A DNA stretch of 32,597 nucleotides from an uncultured Bacteroidales bacterium (GCA_937884485.1 CALGCG010000004.1:1-32597), one strand, 5' to 3'. Shown: positions 1 to 10,324, numbered from the stretch's first letter. Notes: generated by a model not told the origin, from the sequence alone. Numbers and translations: made by a program.

Positions 1-3000
1 TCTGGTCGAAGTTGGTGCCGGTGACGTGGAGCTCCCACTCGGTCTCGGCCTCGCCAATGGTCCAGCCGAGGGTGGCGCTGGTGAGCGTCACGTCGCTGAA
101 GGTGAGGGCGGTGGGGGTGAAGCAGGGGTGCTCGTCGGTGACGACGGTGGCAAGGGTCCACTCGCTCTTGTTGTTCGGGCTGCAGACGGCGCGCACACCC
201 ACAGAGTAGGAGGTGGCGGCGGTGAGGCCGGTGAAGGTGTAGGTGGTGTCGGCGACGGCGACGGGAGTGACGGCGTCGTCATCCCAGGTGCCTTCGATGA
301 TGGCCACCTCGTAGTTGTCAGCCAGACCGCTGTAGCGGATGGTGGCAGTGGTTTCGGTGACGCTGTTGGTGGTGAAGGCAGGCGCCTCGCAGACGGGGGC
401 ACCGCAGCTGATGAGCTTCATCGTCGGGCGACGCTGGAAGCGGTACTTGGTGGTGCCGGTGAACGTGGCGGGGTTGTAGGCGCTGATGGTGTCAGTGCCG
501 TCGACATAGTAGACGAGGTACTTGTAGTCGGTGTGGGCGGTGACGTTGAAGGTGTAGCTCGAGCCGTCGTAGGCGCCACTGTTGTCCTGTACGATGACCA
601 TGAGGTTGCTGTGGCCGTCCCAGACATAGGAGGTGTCGAGGGCGAAGTAGTTCCAACCCTGCGAGCAGTTGAGGTTGCCATGGTAGACCTTGACGGCCGT
701 GGCGGGATTGACGGCAACGGCGTCGGTGTTGGAGGCGAACTCGGTCTTGTCGGTGGGCTGCAGCCAGATGTTGACATTGGTCTTGACGCTCATTGCCGTA
801 GCGTAGCTGTAGCTATAGCCGATGTAGTTGATTTCGCCCAAACCGGCCAGTTCAGCACTGTCGATGATGGTCTGGGAGAGGGTGTGTTTGTAGAAGTTGT
901 TCACCGGACCCTGATTGTTGGTGGAGGTGGGGGCGCCGGTATAGAACTCGGTGGCGTTGTCGCACATCGCGGTTGTCAGGGTGGCGCAGAGGCTCCAGTC
1001 GCCGGTGTCGGAGGCGGAGCAGATGGGGCGCACATAGACATAGCAGTCGGCGAGTTCCGTCAGGCCTGTGATGTTGACGGGGTGGTTGTTGACGGTCATC
1101 AGGTTGCCAGTGCCGGCCTCGTGGGGAACGGTGTCGTAGTCGACCTGCCATTGCGTGGTGGGCACCTGGTCAATCCAATCAACCCTGAGGCTGGTGGTGG
1201 AGGCGCCGGCGGCATGCACATCGAGCACACGCGGGCAGGAAGGCAGGTAGTGCACATCGATGTCGTCGAGGTAGTGGCCAGCGTAGTAGGTGGTGGTGCT
1301 GGAGAGGTTGTAGTTGCGGAAGGCTATGACACGGCTGGTGCCGGTGTAGGTGCCGAAGTAGACGGTGTGCTGCATGTGGGTGCTGGCAGGGGTGCTGATG
1401 GTCTGCATCGGGATGAAGGTGGTGCCTTCCATCACACCGACCTCAAGGCCGTAAGTGGCGCTGGTGGCGTAGTCGTAGAAGGTGAGCTCCAGACTGTCGA
1501 GCGATGTAGGCATCGGGGGCAGTATGTGGTAACCTACGCCATAGATATAGAGGTTGTAGTTGCCGCTGTTGGAGTAGGTGGTGCTGTAGTACACCTTGGG
1601 CAGATAGGAGCCCGTCTGGTAGGTGCTGGTACCGGTCATGATGTAGCTCCAGCAGTCGGGCACGAGGCCATACACCTCGGAGGTGTTGGTGGTCGTGGTG
1701 CGGATGCTGTCGAAGTTCTCGGTGTAGGGCAGCGTCACGGGCAAGCAGGTGGTACGCACCGTGATGTAGCGGGCACGGCCGGTGTCGGCAGGACCGCAGA
1801 CAGGATAGACGGCGAAGGTGTAGCTGCTGTCGGGCTGGAGGCCGAAGATGGTGGCCACGGAGTCGGTCACGAGGGTGTCGACGGTGCCGTTGCTGACCAT
1901 CCATTCGCTTTCAGGACCGGTGGTGTTCCATGCCAGGGTCACAGAGTTGTGGGTGGCGTCGACGTAGTTGAGGTTGGCGATCTTCGGGCAGGTGGGTATG
2001 TAGTCCACCTCGAGGTCGTCGATGTAATGATAGCTGGTGTAGGTGGTGGCACTGGTGGTGGAGTAGTTGCGGAAGGCGATGATACGGCTCTGTCCGGTGT
2101 AGCTGCTCAGCGGGATGATGCGTTCGGTGTGCACCGAGGTCTCGCTGGTCATGATGGTGTCGATAGGCACGAAGGAGGAACCCTCCATGGCACCCACCAC
2201 GAGCGCATAGGAAGCAGATGTGCAATAGTGGTTGAAGACAATCTGCAGGCTGTCGAGCGACGTGGGCATCGGGGGGAGCATGGTGTAGCTGGCACCATAG
2301 AGACGCAGGCTGTAGCTGCCACTGTTGGCATAGGTGGCGCTGTAGTAGACCTGAGGCTGGTAGGTGGTGGTCTGGTAGGTGGCGGTGCCCGTCATGATGT
2401 GGTTCCAGCAAGGCACCTGCACGCCGGTGGCGGCAGTGGTGCTGGTGGTGAGGGTGTCGAAGTTCTCGGTGTAGGGCAGCTGGACAGCGTTGCAAGGAGT
2501 GGTGAAGGTGTAGAGGACCGTGTCGATGCTGCAGTCGCCGACCACCTTGACGTCATACTGCGTCATGGGAGCCAGCCCGGTGAGCGTGATGCTGCGGGTG
2601 CTGGTATTGTCGGTGAGGGTAGCTTCGGTGCCATGCACACCATAGATAACGGTGTAGTTGCTGGCGTTGCTACGGGACCATTCCAGGGTAGCTTCATTGC
2701 TGACAAGGTAGGTGGTGTGCACATTCTGCGGAGGTATGCAGGCGGGCAGCACGTCGACCACCACATTGTCGATGTAGTGGGTAGAGGTGGAGCCCACGGC
2801 CGCCACGTTCTTGAAGGCGATGCGGGTGTTGGTGCCGGTGTAGTCGGAGAAGTATACCGTGCGGTTGTAGACATTGGTATTGTAGTTGTAGACGAGCGTG
2901 TCGTAGGGCACAAAGGTGGAGGAGAAGCCGTCGGCGTCGCTGCTCACCGTACCCACAACCATGCCATAGGCGGCAGGAGTGGGAGTGTAGTCGCGGAAGC

Positions 3001-6000
3001 TGATGGCAAGGGTGTTGAGCGGAGCGCCCATCTCGGGCAGTGCAGCCACACCCGTGTTGGAGAAGTACAAGCAATAGTTGCCCGACCCGGTGTAGTCGCT
3101 GGTAGTAGTATAGTACGCGCGCGGGCGATCGCCGCCGGCAATACCTTCGGAGACCCAGCAGTTGGGCACGACATCGGCCGTAGTGTTGCCGGCAGGCATC
3201 ACATGGTCGAAGTCCATGCTGTACGGCAGAGCCGTGACGGGGGCGCAGGCCGTGGTGAACTGGATGGTCTGCGAGAGAGCCGAGTGGGCGCTGATGAGGT
3301 TGCACTCGGTGAAGACATAGGCATCATAGCTGGTGCTGTGCTGCAGGCCATTGATGGTGAAGGGCGAGGCGGTTGCGGCGACAGTGTCGGAGTTCTCGCT
3401 ACCGACAAGGAAGCCACGCGGACCATAGACCACATAGTAACCCGTAGCATTCTCGCCATTGGTGGTCCAGCTGATGGTTGCCGAGGTGGGAGTGACCGTG
3501 TCGACAGCGAAGCCGCTGGGAGGCGTGCAGGCGGGGATGTAGTCAAGGACAATGTCGTTCAGGAAGCTGTAGTTGTCGCTGAAGGCATCGTAGAAGGCCA
3601 GGTGATAGTTGTTGTAGGCAGTGTCGATGTTCTCCAGGGAATAGGCGATGTTCACCGTCGAGGTGGTGCTGTCGTATTCAGAACGGACCAGGGTATCGAT
3701 CACAATCATGGAGGTGATGGGGTCGGACTGGTTGGCGACGACACCCAGGAGCAGACGAGCACCCACACCGCCCTGCGTCAGCTTGAAGCTGAGCTGCAGC
3801 TCGTTGAGCGGGGCATTGACACGAGGCATGATGAGGTAGGCACCGTGGTAGAGGAAGAAGAGGCGATCCTCGGAACCCGTCAGACGTGTGACACGCGGAT
3901 AGACGGTGGTGCCGTCAAAGCGGGTCTGACCCACCACCCAGCAGGGACGTACGAAGTCGCCAAATTCGCGACCCTCGAAGTTCTCGGCGAGCGGCAGGAC
4001 CGCAACACCGCATTGCGTGCTGGCGTTCATGGTTCCGTAGAGCATGTTGCCGTTGCAGGAGAATCCCACGCGGATTTCCCACTCCTCGGAAGGTGTGAGG
4101 GTGTTGATGGTGCTGAGGCCGGTGGTGTTACTGGCCTCGAAGGTGGTCCAATCCTGCTCGCCTCTCTGGCGGTATTCAACGGTGTAGGTTGTGCCGGCTT
4201 CGGCATTCCACTGGATGCTGACGCTGGTGTCGGAGGAGGCGGCAAACGTCAAAACAGGAATGTCGCAATCGGGCATTCTGCAGTCGGCCGGGGTGACGAT
4301 GATATAGTTGCGATAGCCGCTGACGAAGGTGCTGCCCGAAGGATTGGCAGGAGTTATATCGGCAGCGCCGTAGCAATAAATCGAACGGGTGGTGTCGCCG
4401 AGGTTGCTGGAGGCGAAGTAGACATTGGAATTATAGGCCATACCGGTATTGTCGTCAACAGCAATCACAAGGTTGCTGTCGGCCTGGCGCACGAAGGTGC
4501 TGGAGAAGTGCAATGTGTACCACTCGAAGCCCTCCAGCGGACCGCTGTAGACCTGTGTCAGGTTCGCCAGGGGGACGAAGTCGGTAGTGCCCGAGAAGAC
4601 ACTCTTCGAGGTGTTGCCCAGGTAGACCGTGATGTTGCGACGGTTATAGGGATACTCGGGATTCAGGAAGCTGATGGCCGAGATGCTGTCGATGCTGCCC
4701 AGTTCGCTGGCAAGGTAGATCTGCTGAGTGTAGCTGTAAGCCGAGCTGGCCGCAACGGGCAGGGCCGAGAAGTTGGTGGCGTGGTCGCCGATGGTCTCCT
4801 CGCTACAGAGGGTGGTTGTGAGGTAACGGACCTCGCCATAGACAACGTTGCTGTCGCACAGCGTGGAGACGGAATAGTTGTAGTTGGTGGCGGCTTCAAG
4901 GCCGTCGACATAATAATAGGTGGTTGTCACCGTATCGACCTGTTCCAAGTCGTAGCCCGTCTTGTTCCATTTGACAATGTAGCCCGAGGGGGTATTGCCA
5001 GCAGCGGGAGCATTCCAGCTGAGGCTGAAGGCATGGTTGCCGACGCTGGCCAGTGTGAGGTTCTCGACCGGCATGCAGTCGGGCGTGGTGGTGAAGGATG
5101 TCATGACGGCACGGCTGGGTTCGTCGTTACATTCACCCTGCACCCAGACATAGTAGGTGGTGCTGCCCGTCAGGCCAGTCAGGTTGAACCTGCTGCTGCC
5201 AGTGACAGAACCGCTGTCGGTGACAAAGCGGCGGTTGGACGACGTGCCCCAGAAGATGGTGGCGCCAGCGTAGCTGCCGGTGGTGTCAATCCAGCTCACC
5301 GTGGCAGTGTGGTTGCTGATGTTGCTCACCAAGGGGCTTGCAGGCGTGGCACAGGTGCTGGTTCTCCAAACCTCAAGGTCGTCAATGTAATGATAGCTGG
5401 TGTAGGACGTGGCGCTGGTATTGGTGTTGCGGAAGGCTATGTAGCGGCCAGTGCCAGTGTAGTTGCTGAAGTCAATCTCGAAATACTCCGGAGCCGAAGT
5501 GCCTTCGTAGTTAATCACCTGCACGGTGTCAAAGGTTTCGATGCTGTCGGGATTGGACATCAAGCCCACAACGAGGTTGTACGAAGTGCTGGTACGGCGG
5601 CTCCAGAAGGACATGCTCACCAGGTCGGCCTCGATGGGCAGCTGCTGCAAGACCGTATATCCGACGCCATAGAGGCGGAGGCAGTAGTTGCCGCTGTGGC
5701 TGTTGGTACCGAAATAGACCTGTGGCTGATAGGAGGCACCCTGATAGGTCGAGGAGCCAGTCATCACCTCGCTCCAGCAAGGCACATGCACACCTGTGCC
5801 GGCAGTGACGCTGGAGGTGAGGGTCTCGAAGTCCTCGCTATAAGGCAGTGTCATGTACTGATCGCAGCTCGTGCGGGCCACGACAGTCATGGCGCGGCTG
5901 GAATCATCGCTGGAGCACAGGGCACGCACTTCAAAGGTGTAGCCTGTGTTGGATGTCAGGTCGGTGAGGGTAACGCTGGGGGTGTATGTCGTGACATAGT

Positions 6001-9000
6001 GACCAGCATCGCTGCTGACAGACCACATGGTCTCTTCTCCAGCAGCAGTCCAGCTCAGCGACACGGTGTTCGACGACACCGAATCAATCTCCAAGTCGGT
6101 CACATGCAGGCAGCTGGGGGTGTATTCAACATAGATGTCGTCAATGTAATGATAACTGTAACTATAAGTACTATAATAATTGCGAAGGGCAATGGTGCGG
6201 CTGGTGCCATGATAGTTGGAGAAATTGACCTCGACCAAATTGAGGTTGCCGGCCGAAAGCTGCGACGTCACATTCTGCACGGGGACAAATACATCGCCTT
6301 CCATGACACCTACTTCAAGACCATAGGAGGAATTCGAAACGTAGTCGACAAAGGAGAGGGTTACCGAATCAAGCGAAGCATTGATTTCAGGCAGGATGAT
6401 ATTGCCGACACCATAGAGATAGAGGCAATAGTTGCCGCTGTTGGAATAGGTGGTGCTGTAGTACACCTTTGGCAGGTACATTCCAGTAGTGTAGGTGCTA
6501 GTACCCGTCATCACGTAGGTCCAACATCCCGGCACCAACCCATATTCGCTGGTGCTGTTGGTGGTAGTGGTGCGGATGTTGTCGAAATTCTCACTATAGG
6601 GCAGGCTGACAGCCACACAGGGCGTGGTGGCCATTGCCGTGGCAGCGTAGAGACGATTGTCGTCACCGGGGCAGGAGAACGACACGCGGAACTCATAGTT
6701 CCTGTCGGAGTTGAGGCCGTCGACGGTATAGGTCATATCCGTCACACCGGTAGCGGCATTGGTCCACTCGGAAGCACCGACAATACGGTAGTCGACGTCC
6801 CAGGCAGTCTCATCGTATCCGGGCACCCATGACAAAGTGACCGACGAGGCCGTGACATCCGTCACCGACAGCACAGGATCTGCACAGGTGGCCAGCGTCG
6901 TGCACTCGGCCGAGTAGAAGTGGATAGCGGCACGGTAAGAATAATTACTGCCGGCGGAACCGCTGTTGTAATCGGTCAGCGAGAAGGGGCTGCTGTCTTT
7001 ATAGCGGTAGCGGGCCCTGTTGGAAGCTGAAACATAGTAGCCCGTCAGGCCAGTCGAGTTCGTCTGCGCAGCGCCACTCTGGTTCATGAAGGTGGTGATG
7101 ATGATACTGCTTATGCCGTCCCACGAGAAGGGGACACTGAAATCATAGTGTTGCCAGCCACTGGTGTTCATCGGATGGACAGCGGGGCCATAGACCAACT
7201 GCTGCTGGCTGGGGTCTTCGATGGAGGCATCAGTGATTGACGTGGTGGAAGAGTTACCTATAAAGATGGTGAATTCCTTATTGTTGGTGGTACATCCGGT
7301 GAAGCCAAGGTCAATGCCGGTGATGGGGCCGGCTTCCAGACCGGCAGCAGCGAGTTCGGCAGCAGTGTAAATAGTCTGGTAAACCGTGTTGCCATAAGCG
7401 CTGTAAGCCATGCAGCCCGACTGGCCGGAAGTGGAGTTGCTGAAGTTGACTGTATCCATCGAGGAGGAATCCAGCTGCACGCAGGCAAACTGCGGAGTGC
7501 TGAAGCTGATGCTGTCAAATGGACCATAGGTGTCGCCACAGTCGGCGCGCAGATAGACCTTGTAGACGGTACCCGCCTGCAGGCCGGAAAGCAGAGTCTC
7601 GGACTCGTTGAAGGTGAGGACCGTGGGGTTGCTGCCGTCAGCAACATCGTAGGTCAACTCATAACCCATGGGAGCATCGTAGCCCGTCTGGTAGTCCCAT
7701 GTCAGCATAGCCGAACCCACTGTCGTCGCCGCCACTTCGAGGTCGGCAATCTTCGGGCAATTGGGCATAAGCTCGAGCGTCATGTCGTCTATTGTGACAT
7801 ACCATGACGCGGTGCCGGCGGTTGCACGGATGGCCACATATTGGCCATAGCCTTCAAACAGGCCGAAAGGCACCGTATATTCGGTGTATGTGGTATTGCC
7901 GCCCACGTTGATGGTCTGCACCGGCTGGAAGGTCTCTCTGTCGTTGGGGTCGGTCATGATACCCACCTGGAGCACAGGATTATAAGACGTGCTTGTAGCA
8001 CGGACCCAGAAGCGCAGCTGGAGGGTGTTCATGGCATAGGCGTCGGTGTCGACAACAGGCAACACCATGTACTGGTAGGCACCCGAAGTGGTGGGACAGT
8101 ACCAGTAGAGAGCCTGACTGCCAGTGTGCACATAGCTGGAAGTGGCACTGACATAGGGATACATCGACGTAGAGCTGTTCATACGACTCATGCAGGGCAC
8201 GAAGACGGGATTGGAAGTCGAACCCACAGGGATTCCCTCAAAACCTTCGGTCCATGGCAGCTCGGAGATGGGCAAGCAGGCTGTGCGGAACTCGGCAAAG
8301 ACAGGCGACGTGGGATTGCCGTCGGCACAGACCGCCGACACAGCAAGCGAGAAGGCCGTGTTGGCAGGCATGTCGGTAAAGGTGTAGGTAGTGCTGTAGA
8401 TGGTCTCCGTGAAGGCAGTGTCGCCGCTCACCTGGACAAGATAGGTGCCCGTGTTGGCACTGTCTATTATGTTAAGGGTAAATCCGTTGGTGGTAATATC
8501 GGTGACTTCGATGGAGTTGGGCGCTGAACAGAGAGGCGTCTGCAGCAGAACTACATCGTCGACGTAAGAGTGGTTGGTACTAGTGGAGTCGGCCATAATG
8601 GCTACATAGCGTCCACTGCCGGAATAGCTTGTGAGCGGAATCTCGAAGTATTCCCACGTGCTGGTGGTGCTCACCTGAAACGAATCCACGGCAACAAAGG
8701 TGCTGTAGTCCTCGGGGTCGGTCATGACGCCCACTTTCAAACGGCCGTAAGCGCTCGATGTTTTATAGGCCCAGAAGCCGATGGAGAGCGTATTGGCAGG
8801 CAACGTGGCATCCAGCCTGGGCAGAGTGGCCCACGACTTGATGCTGGAAGTGTTATAAAAGTACAAAGAATACGATCCCGAGTGCCTATTGGTGCTGCTG
8901 GGATTGGGATAGTTCGAGGTGGAACCCACGCAATGGCGGCCCCAACAATAACTGATTGAATAGGAGGTTCCGTTGCCGGAGGCATCGTCGAAGTCATAGA

Positions 9001-9961
9001 TGTAGGGCAGTACGCTGGAGGTGATATCCATGCAATTGGTATGGAATTCCACCTCGCGAGCCACGCTGGTGTCACCGACGCCACAGACGGCACGAACGCT
9101 CACCTCGTAGTCGGTGTCGGGAGAGAGATTGTAAATGGTGGTTGTGGTGTCGCTGACCACATTGGTGGACACTATACCCGTGGCGTCGGAAATCACGACC
9201 TCCCACGAGGAAGCGGAGCCAAGCTCGGTCCACGACACGAGAACATCCTCGCTGCCGGGGACAACATTCAGGAACGACACCTTCGGGCATGTGGGAGTCT
9301 CCATAATGACGATATCGTCCACATAGGTGCTCGAACTAAAGTAACTCTGACCTTCGAAAATCAGGTACACCGTACCCGTCAAAGTGATAGGTGCCGTCTC
9401 ATACTGATACCAGCCCGAGGCAGGCTCCACCACTGGATTGGGAAGAGTGTAATGGCGCGAATACAGGCCCAGGTCGACAGCATTGGGCCCGATGGTGTCG
9501 GTGTTGCTGGCATAGACCTTGAAGCCTTCTGGATTGGTGCCGGTGCCACTCCTGTACATCCAGAACGATACCACATAGCCGCCAGGATTGGTAAAATTCA
9601 TGGCAGGGAAAGCCAACATGGTTTTAACCACGCCGGAAGAAGACGATCCCTTGTCGGGCAGCATCAGCGACTTGTTGCCGCTATGCTTGTATGTCGCCGT
9701 CGTGCTACCATTGACACACCACAACGTAGTGGGCCGTGTGCCAATGGTGTTACCCTGCGTGACCTCGTTGCGCCAACAGACGCCAAGCGTATTTGACGTC
9801 GGCGCATTGCTGGCCGCCGTGACACTGTCGGTAAAACCTTCGGCAGTTTCAAAACCGTAGGTCACAGGAAACGTGCTGATGGGAGTACAGCCGCTCTGCG
9901 CCCTGGCTGCCCACGGCGCCATCAGCGCCAAGGCAAACGCAATCAATAATTTGTGTTTCAT
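1..9961 (-). CDS. Giant secreted multidomain surface protein (jelly-roll/FN3 repeats), C-terminus beyond window
   Basis: The reading frame opens at ATG 9961 and is still open at base 2, giving 3320 codons without a stop; a stop at 10003-10001 in the same frame fixes the upstream limit. The N-terminus is a 22-residue signal peptide (MKHKLLIAFALALMAPWAARAQ). The rest alternates about 150-170-aa jelly-roll domains of the choice-of-anchor J/cleaved adhesin type with FN3-like linkers. Each jelly-roll starts near C-x(3-6)-LPY-x-ENF and ends with a Y(I/V/L)DD(I/L/V)xV strand. I count nine such ends, near 9315, 8557, 7788, 6140, 5382, 3558, 2769, 2022 and 1270. Three other modules, near 7490-6890, 4815-4270 and 965-405, share 'GNTSKSVF'-like and 'VAVDDNTG'-like strands. 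Such architectures are usual in T9SS cargo, so a sorting domain past the left edge is expected but not seen. Role in adhesion or glycan binding is inference. No catalytic motif was recognised. Confidence 0.9.
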   Translation of the reverse strand, partial: MKHKLLIAFALALMAPWAARAQSGCTPISTFPVTYGFETAEGFTDSVTAASNAPTSNTLGVCWRNEVTQGNTIGTRPTTLWCVNGSTTATYKHSGNKSLMLPDKGSSSSGVVKTMLAFPAMNFTNPGGYVVSFWMYRSGTGTNPEGFKVYASNTDTIGPNAVDLGLYSRHYTLPNPVVEPASGWYQYETAPITLTGTVYLIFEGQSYFSSSTYVDDIVIMETPTCPKVSFLNVVPGSEDVLVSWTELGSASSWEVVISDATGIVSTNVVSDTTTTIYNLSPDTDYEVSVRAVCGVGDTSVAREVEFHTNCMDITSSVLPYIYDFDDASGNGTSYSISYCWGRHCVGSTSNYPNPSSTNRHSGSYSLYFYNTSSIKSWATLPRLDATLPANTLSIGFWAYKTSSAYGRLKVGVMTDPEDYSTFVAVDSFQVSTTSTWEYFEIPLTSYSGSGRYVAIMADSTSTNHSYVDDVVLLQTPLCSAPNSIEVTDITTNGFTLNIIDSANTGTYLVQVSGDTAFTETIYSTTYTFTDMPANTAFSLAVSAVCADGNPTSPVFAEFRTACLPISELPWTEGFEGIPVGSTSNPVFVPCMSRMNSSTSMYPYVSATSSYVHTGSQALYWYCPTTSGAYQYMVLPVVDTDAYAMNTLQLRFWVRATSTSYNPVLQVGIMTDPNDRETFQPVQTINVGGNTTYTEYTVPFGLFEGYGQYVAIRATAGTASWYVTIDDMTLELMPNCPKIADLEVAATTVGSAMLTWDYQTGYDAPMGYELTYDVADGSNPTVLTFNESETLLSGLQAGTVYKVYLRADCGDTYGPFDSISFSTPQFACVQLDSSSMDTVNFSNSTSGQSGCMAYSAYGNTVYQTIYTAAELAAAGLEAGPITGIDLGFTGCTTNNKEFTIFIGNSSTTSITDASIEDPSQQQLVYGPAVHPMNTSGWQHYDFSVPFSWDGISSIIITTFMNQSGAAQTNSTGLTGYYVSASNRARYRYKDSSPFSLTDYNSGSAGSNYSYRAAIHFYSAECTTLATCADPVLSVTDVTASSVTLSWVPGYDETAWDVDYRIVGASEWTNAATGVTDMTYTVDGLNSDRNYEFRVSFSCPGDDNRLYAATAMATTPCVAVSLPYSENFDNIRTTTTNSTSEYGLVPGCWTYVMTGTSTYTTGMYLPKVYYSTTYSNSGNYCLYLYGVGNIILPEINASLDSVTLSFVDYVSNSSYGLEVGVMEGDVFVPVQNVTSQLSAGNLNLVEVNFSNYHGTSRTIALRNYYSTYSYSYHYIDDIYVEYTPSCLHVTDLEIDSVSSNTVSLSWTAAGEETMWSVSSDAGHYVTTYTPSVTLTDLTSNTGYTFEVRALCSSDDSSRAMTVVARTSCDQYMTLPYSEDFETLTSSVTAGTGVHVPCWSEVMTGSSTYQGASYQPQVYFGTNSHSGNYCLRLYGVGYTVLQQLPIEADLVSMSFWSRRTSTSYNLVVGLMSNPDSIETFDTVQVINYEGTSAPEYFEIDFSNYTGTGRYIAFRNTNTSATSYTSYHYIDDLEVWRTSTCATPASPLVSNISNHTATVSWIDTTGSYAGATIFWGTSSNRRFVTDSGSVTGSSRFNLTGLTGSTTYYVWVQGECNDEPSRAVMTSFTTTPDCMPVENLTLASVGNHAFSLSWNAPAAGNTPSGYIVKWNKTGYDLEQVDTVTTTYYYVDGLEAATNYNYSVSTLCDSNVVYGEVRYLTTTLCSEETIGDHATNFSALPVAASSAYSYTQQIYLASELGSIDSISAISFLNPEYPYNRRNITVYLGNTSKSVFSGTTDFVPLANLTQVYSGPLEGFEWYTLHFSSTFVRQADSNLVIAVDDNTGMAYNSNVYFASSNLGDTTRSIYCYGAADITPANPSGSTFVSGYRNYIIVTPADCRMPDCDIPVLTFAASSDTSVSIQWNAEAGTTYTVEYRQRGEQDWTTFEASNTTGLSTINTLTPSEEWEIRVGFSCNGNMLYGTMNASTQCGVAVLPLAENFEGREFGDFVRPCWVVGQTRFDGTTVYPRVTRLTGSEDRLFFLYHGAYLIMPRVNAPLNELQLSFKLTQGGVGARLLLGVVANQSDPITSMIVIDTLVRSEYDSTTSTVNIAYSLENIDTAYNNYHLAFYDAFSDNYSFLNDIVLDYIPACTPPSGFAVDTVTPTSATISWTTNGENATGYYVVYGPRGFLVGSENSDTVAATASPFTINGLQHSTSYDAYVFTECNLISAHSALSQTIQFTTACAPVTALPYSMDFDHVMPAGNTTADVVPNCWVSEGIAGGDRPRAYYTTTSDYTGSGNYCLYFSNTGVAALPEMGAPLNTLAISFRDYTPTPAAYGMVVGTVSSDADGFSSTFVPYDTLVYNYNTNVYNRTVYFSDYTGTNTRIAFKNVAAVGSTSTHYIDNVVVDVLPACIPPQNVHTTYLVSNEATLEWSRSNASNYTVIYGVHGTEATLTDNTSTRSITLTGLAPMTQYDVKVVGDCSIDTVLYTFTTPCNAVQLPYTENFDTLTTSTTAATGVQVPCWNHIMTGTATYQTTTYQPQVYYSATYANSGSYSLRLYGASYTMLPPMPTSLDSLQIVFNHYCTSASYALVVGAMEGSSFVPIDTIMTSETSVHTERIIPLSSYTGQSRIIAFRNYSTTSATTYTSYHYIDDLEVDYIPTCPKIANLNYVDATHNSVTLAWNTTGPESEWMVSNGTVDTLVTDSVATIFGLQPDSSYTFAVYPVCGPADTGRARYITVRTTCLPVTLPYTENFDSIRTTTTNTSEVYGLVPDCWSYIMTGTSTYQTGSYLPKVYYSTTYSNSGNYNLYIYGVGYHILPPMPTSLDSLELTFYDYATSATYGLEVGVMEGTTFIPMQTISTPASTHMQHTVYFGTYTGTSRVIAFRNYNLSSTTTYYAGHYLDDIDVHYLPSCPRVLDVHAAGASTTSLRVDWIDQVPTTQWQVDYDTVPHEAGTGNLMTVNNHPVNITGLTELADCYVYVRPICSASDTGDWSLCATLTTAMCDNATEFYTGAPTSTNNQGPVNNFYKHTLSQTIIDSAELAGLGEINYIGYSYSYATAMSVKTNVNIWLQPTDKTEFASNTDAVAVNPATAVKVYHGNLNCSQGWNYFALDTSYVWDGHSNLMVIVQDNSGAYDGSSYTFNVTAHTDYKYLVYYVDGTDTISAYNPATFTGTTKYRFQRRPTMKLISCGAPVCEAPAFTTNSVTETTATIRYSGLADNYEVAIIEGTWDDDAVTPVAVADTTYTFTGLTAATSYSVGVRAVCSPNNKSEWTLATVVTDEHPCFTPTALTFSDVTLTSATLGWTIGEAETEWELHVTGTNFDQ
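405..9895 (-). repeat. Tandem jelly-roll/FN3 modules inside the giant gene
   Basis: Nine jelly-roll units, each closing with a YIDD-like strand followed by Cys-Pro, are interleaved with FN3-like linkers and three longer modules of a second type. Some units are close at DNA level: 1561-1606 and 6433-6478 differ at three of 46 positions, although they lie 4.9 kb apart. A third related unit lies at about 2313-2405. This points to recent internal duplication or gene conversion. Confidence 0.8.
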
Positions 9962-10071
9962 GTTCTTGTGTATTTTGATGATTAATATTATTTTGTTTCC
10001 TTATTGACGAACACGGTACATATACAGAACCACATTTCGCAACTTTGTATTGCGACGGTGACGCCATATTT

Positions 10072-10105
10072 CCTGACCCAGCCCCCACGGAGGAGTCAAG
10101 CCAGG
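10072..10105 (-). promoter_or_regulatory. Hairpin in the leader of the giant gene
   Basis: On the minus-strand RNA two 14-nt arms pair with one A-C mismatch and several G-U pairs around a six-base loop (TCCGTG). It begins two bases after the stop of the 54-codon small ORF and lies about 110 nt before the giant gene's start. No T-run follows, so it is not a simple terminator. A control role is inference, and the many wobble pairs make the fold uncertain. Confidence 0.3.
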
Positions 10106-10106
10106 A

Positions 10107-10271
10107 TTAATAAACTTCCTTGATAACCAAGCTTATGCCTTTGCGGACTGCGTTCCGATCCTCAGACCCTTTCGACTCATTGCCCCTCTCTGCGCTACCT
10201 ACACACATTTTCGTCGGGCAGTAGAATGCCAACAACGGAAGTGTTATCAGTTTTTTGACCATGTGTCTCAT
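10107..10271 (-). CDS. Candidate 54-aa small ORF in the leader of the giant gene
   Basis: The ORF starts at ATG 10271, with a second possible start at 10262, and stops at 10109-10107. It begins about 45 nt downstream of the expected transcription start of a consensus Bacteroidota promoter. The N-terminus (MRHMVKKLITLPLLAFYC) looks like a short signal peptide; the remainder is charged (roughly 'SAERGNESKGSEDRNAVRKG'). I recognise no family. It may be a small secreted peptide, a regulatory upstream ORF, or the remnant of a longer secreted gene. A second open stretch in another frame, ending at the stop 10003-10001, follows it and is rich in Arg. Translation is not proven. Confidence 0.35.
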   Translation of the reverse strand: MRHMVKKLITLPLLAFYCPTKMCVGSAERGNESKGSEDRNAVRKGISLVIKEVY

Positions 10272-10324
10272 ATTTATATATTTATCTTGAAGGTAAATAC
10301 TTTTATCCGCTAAAAAATCAAGTG

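Noticed and set aside
26..6832. A plus-strand open frame of 2268 codons opposite the first giant gene
   Set aside because: It is in exact codon register with the minus-strand gene, so its stops would appear only where the gene uses TTA, CTA or TCA. These codons are rarely used here. The translation is low-complexity (Gly/Val/Asp/His-rich), whereas the minus strand gives a signal peptide and recognisable repeats.
9849..10088. A 79-codon minus-strand ORF overlapping the start of the first giant gene
   Set aside because: It lies out of frame across the giant gene's signal peptide and its product has no features; the giant gene's start is strongly supported.
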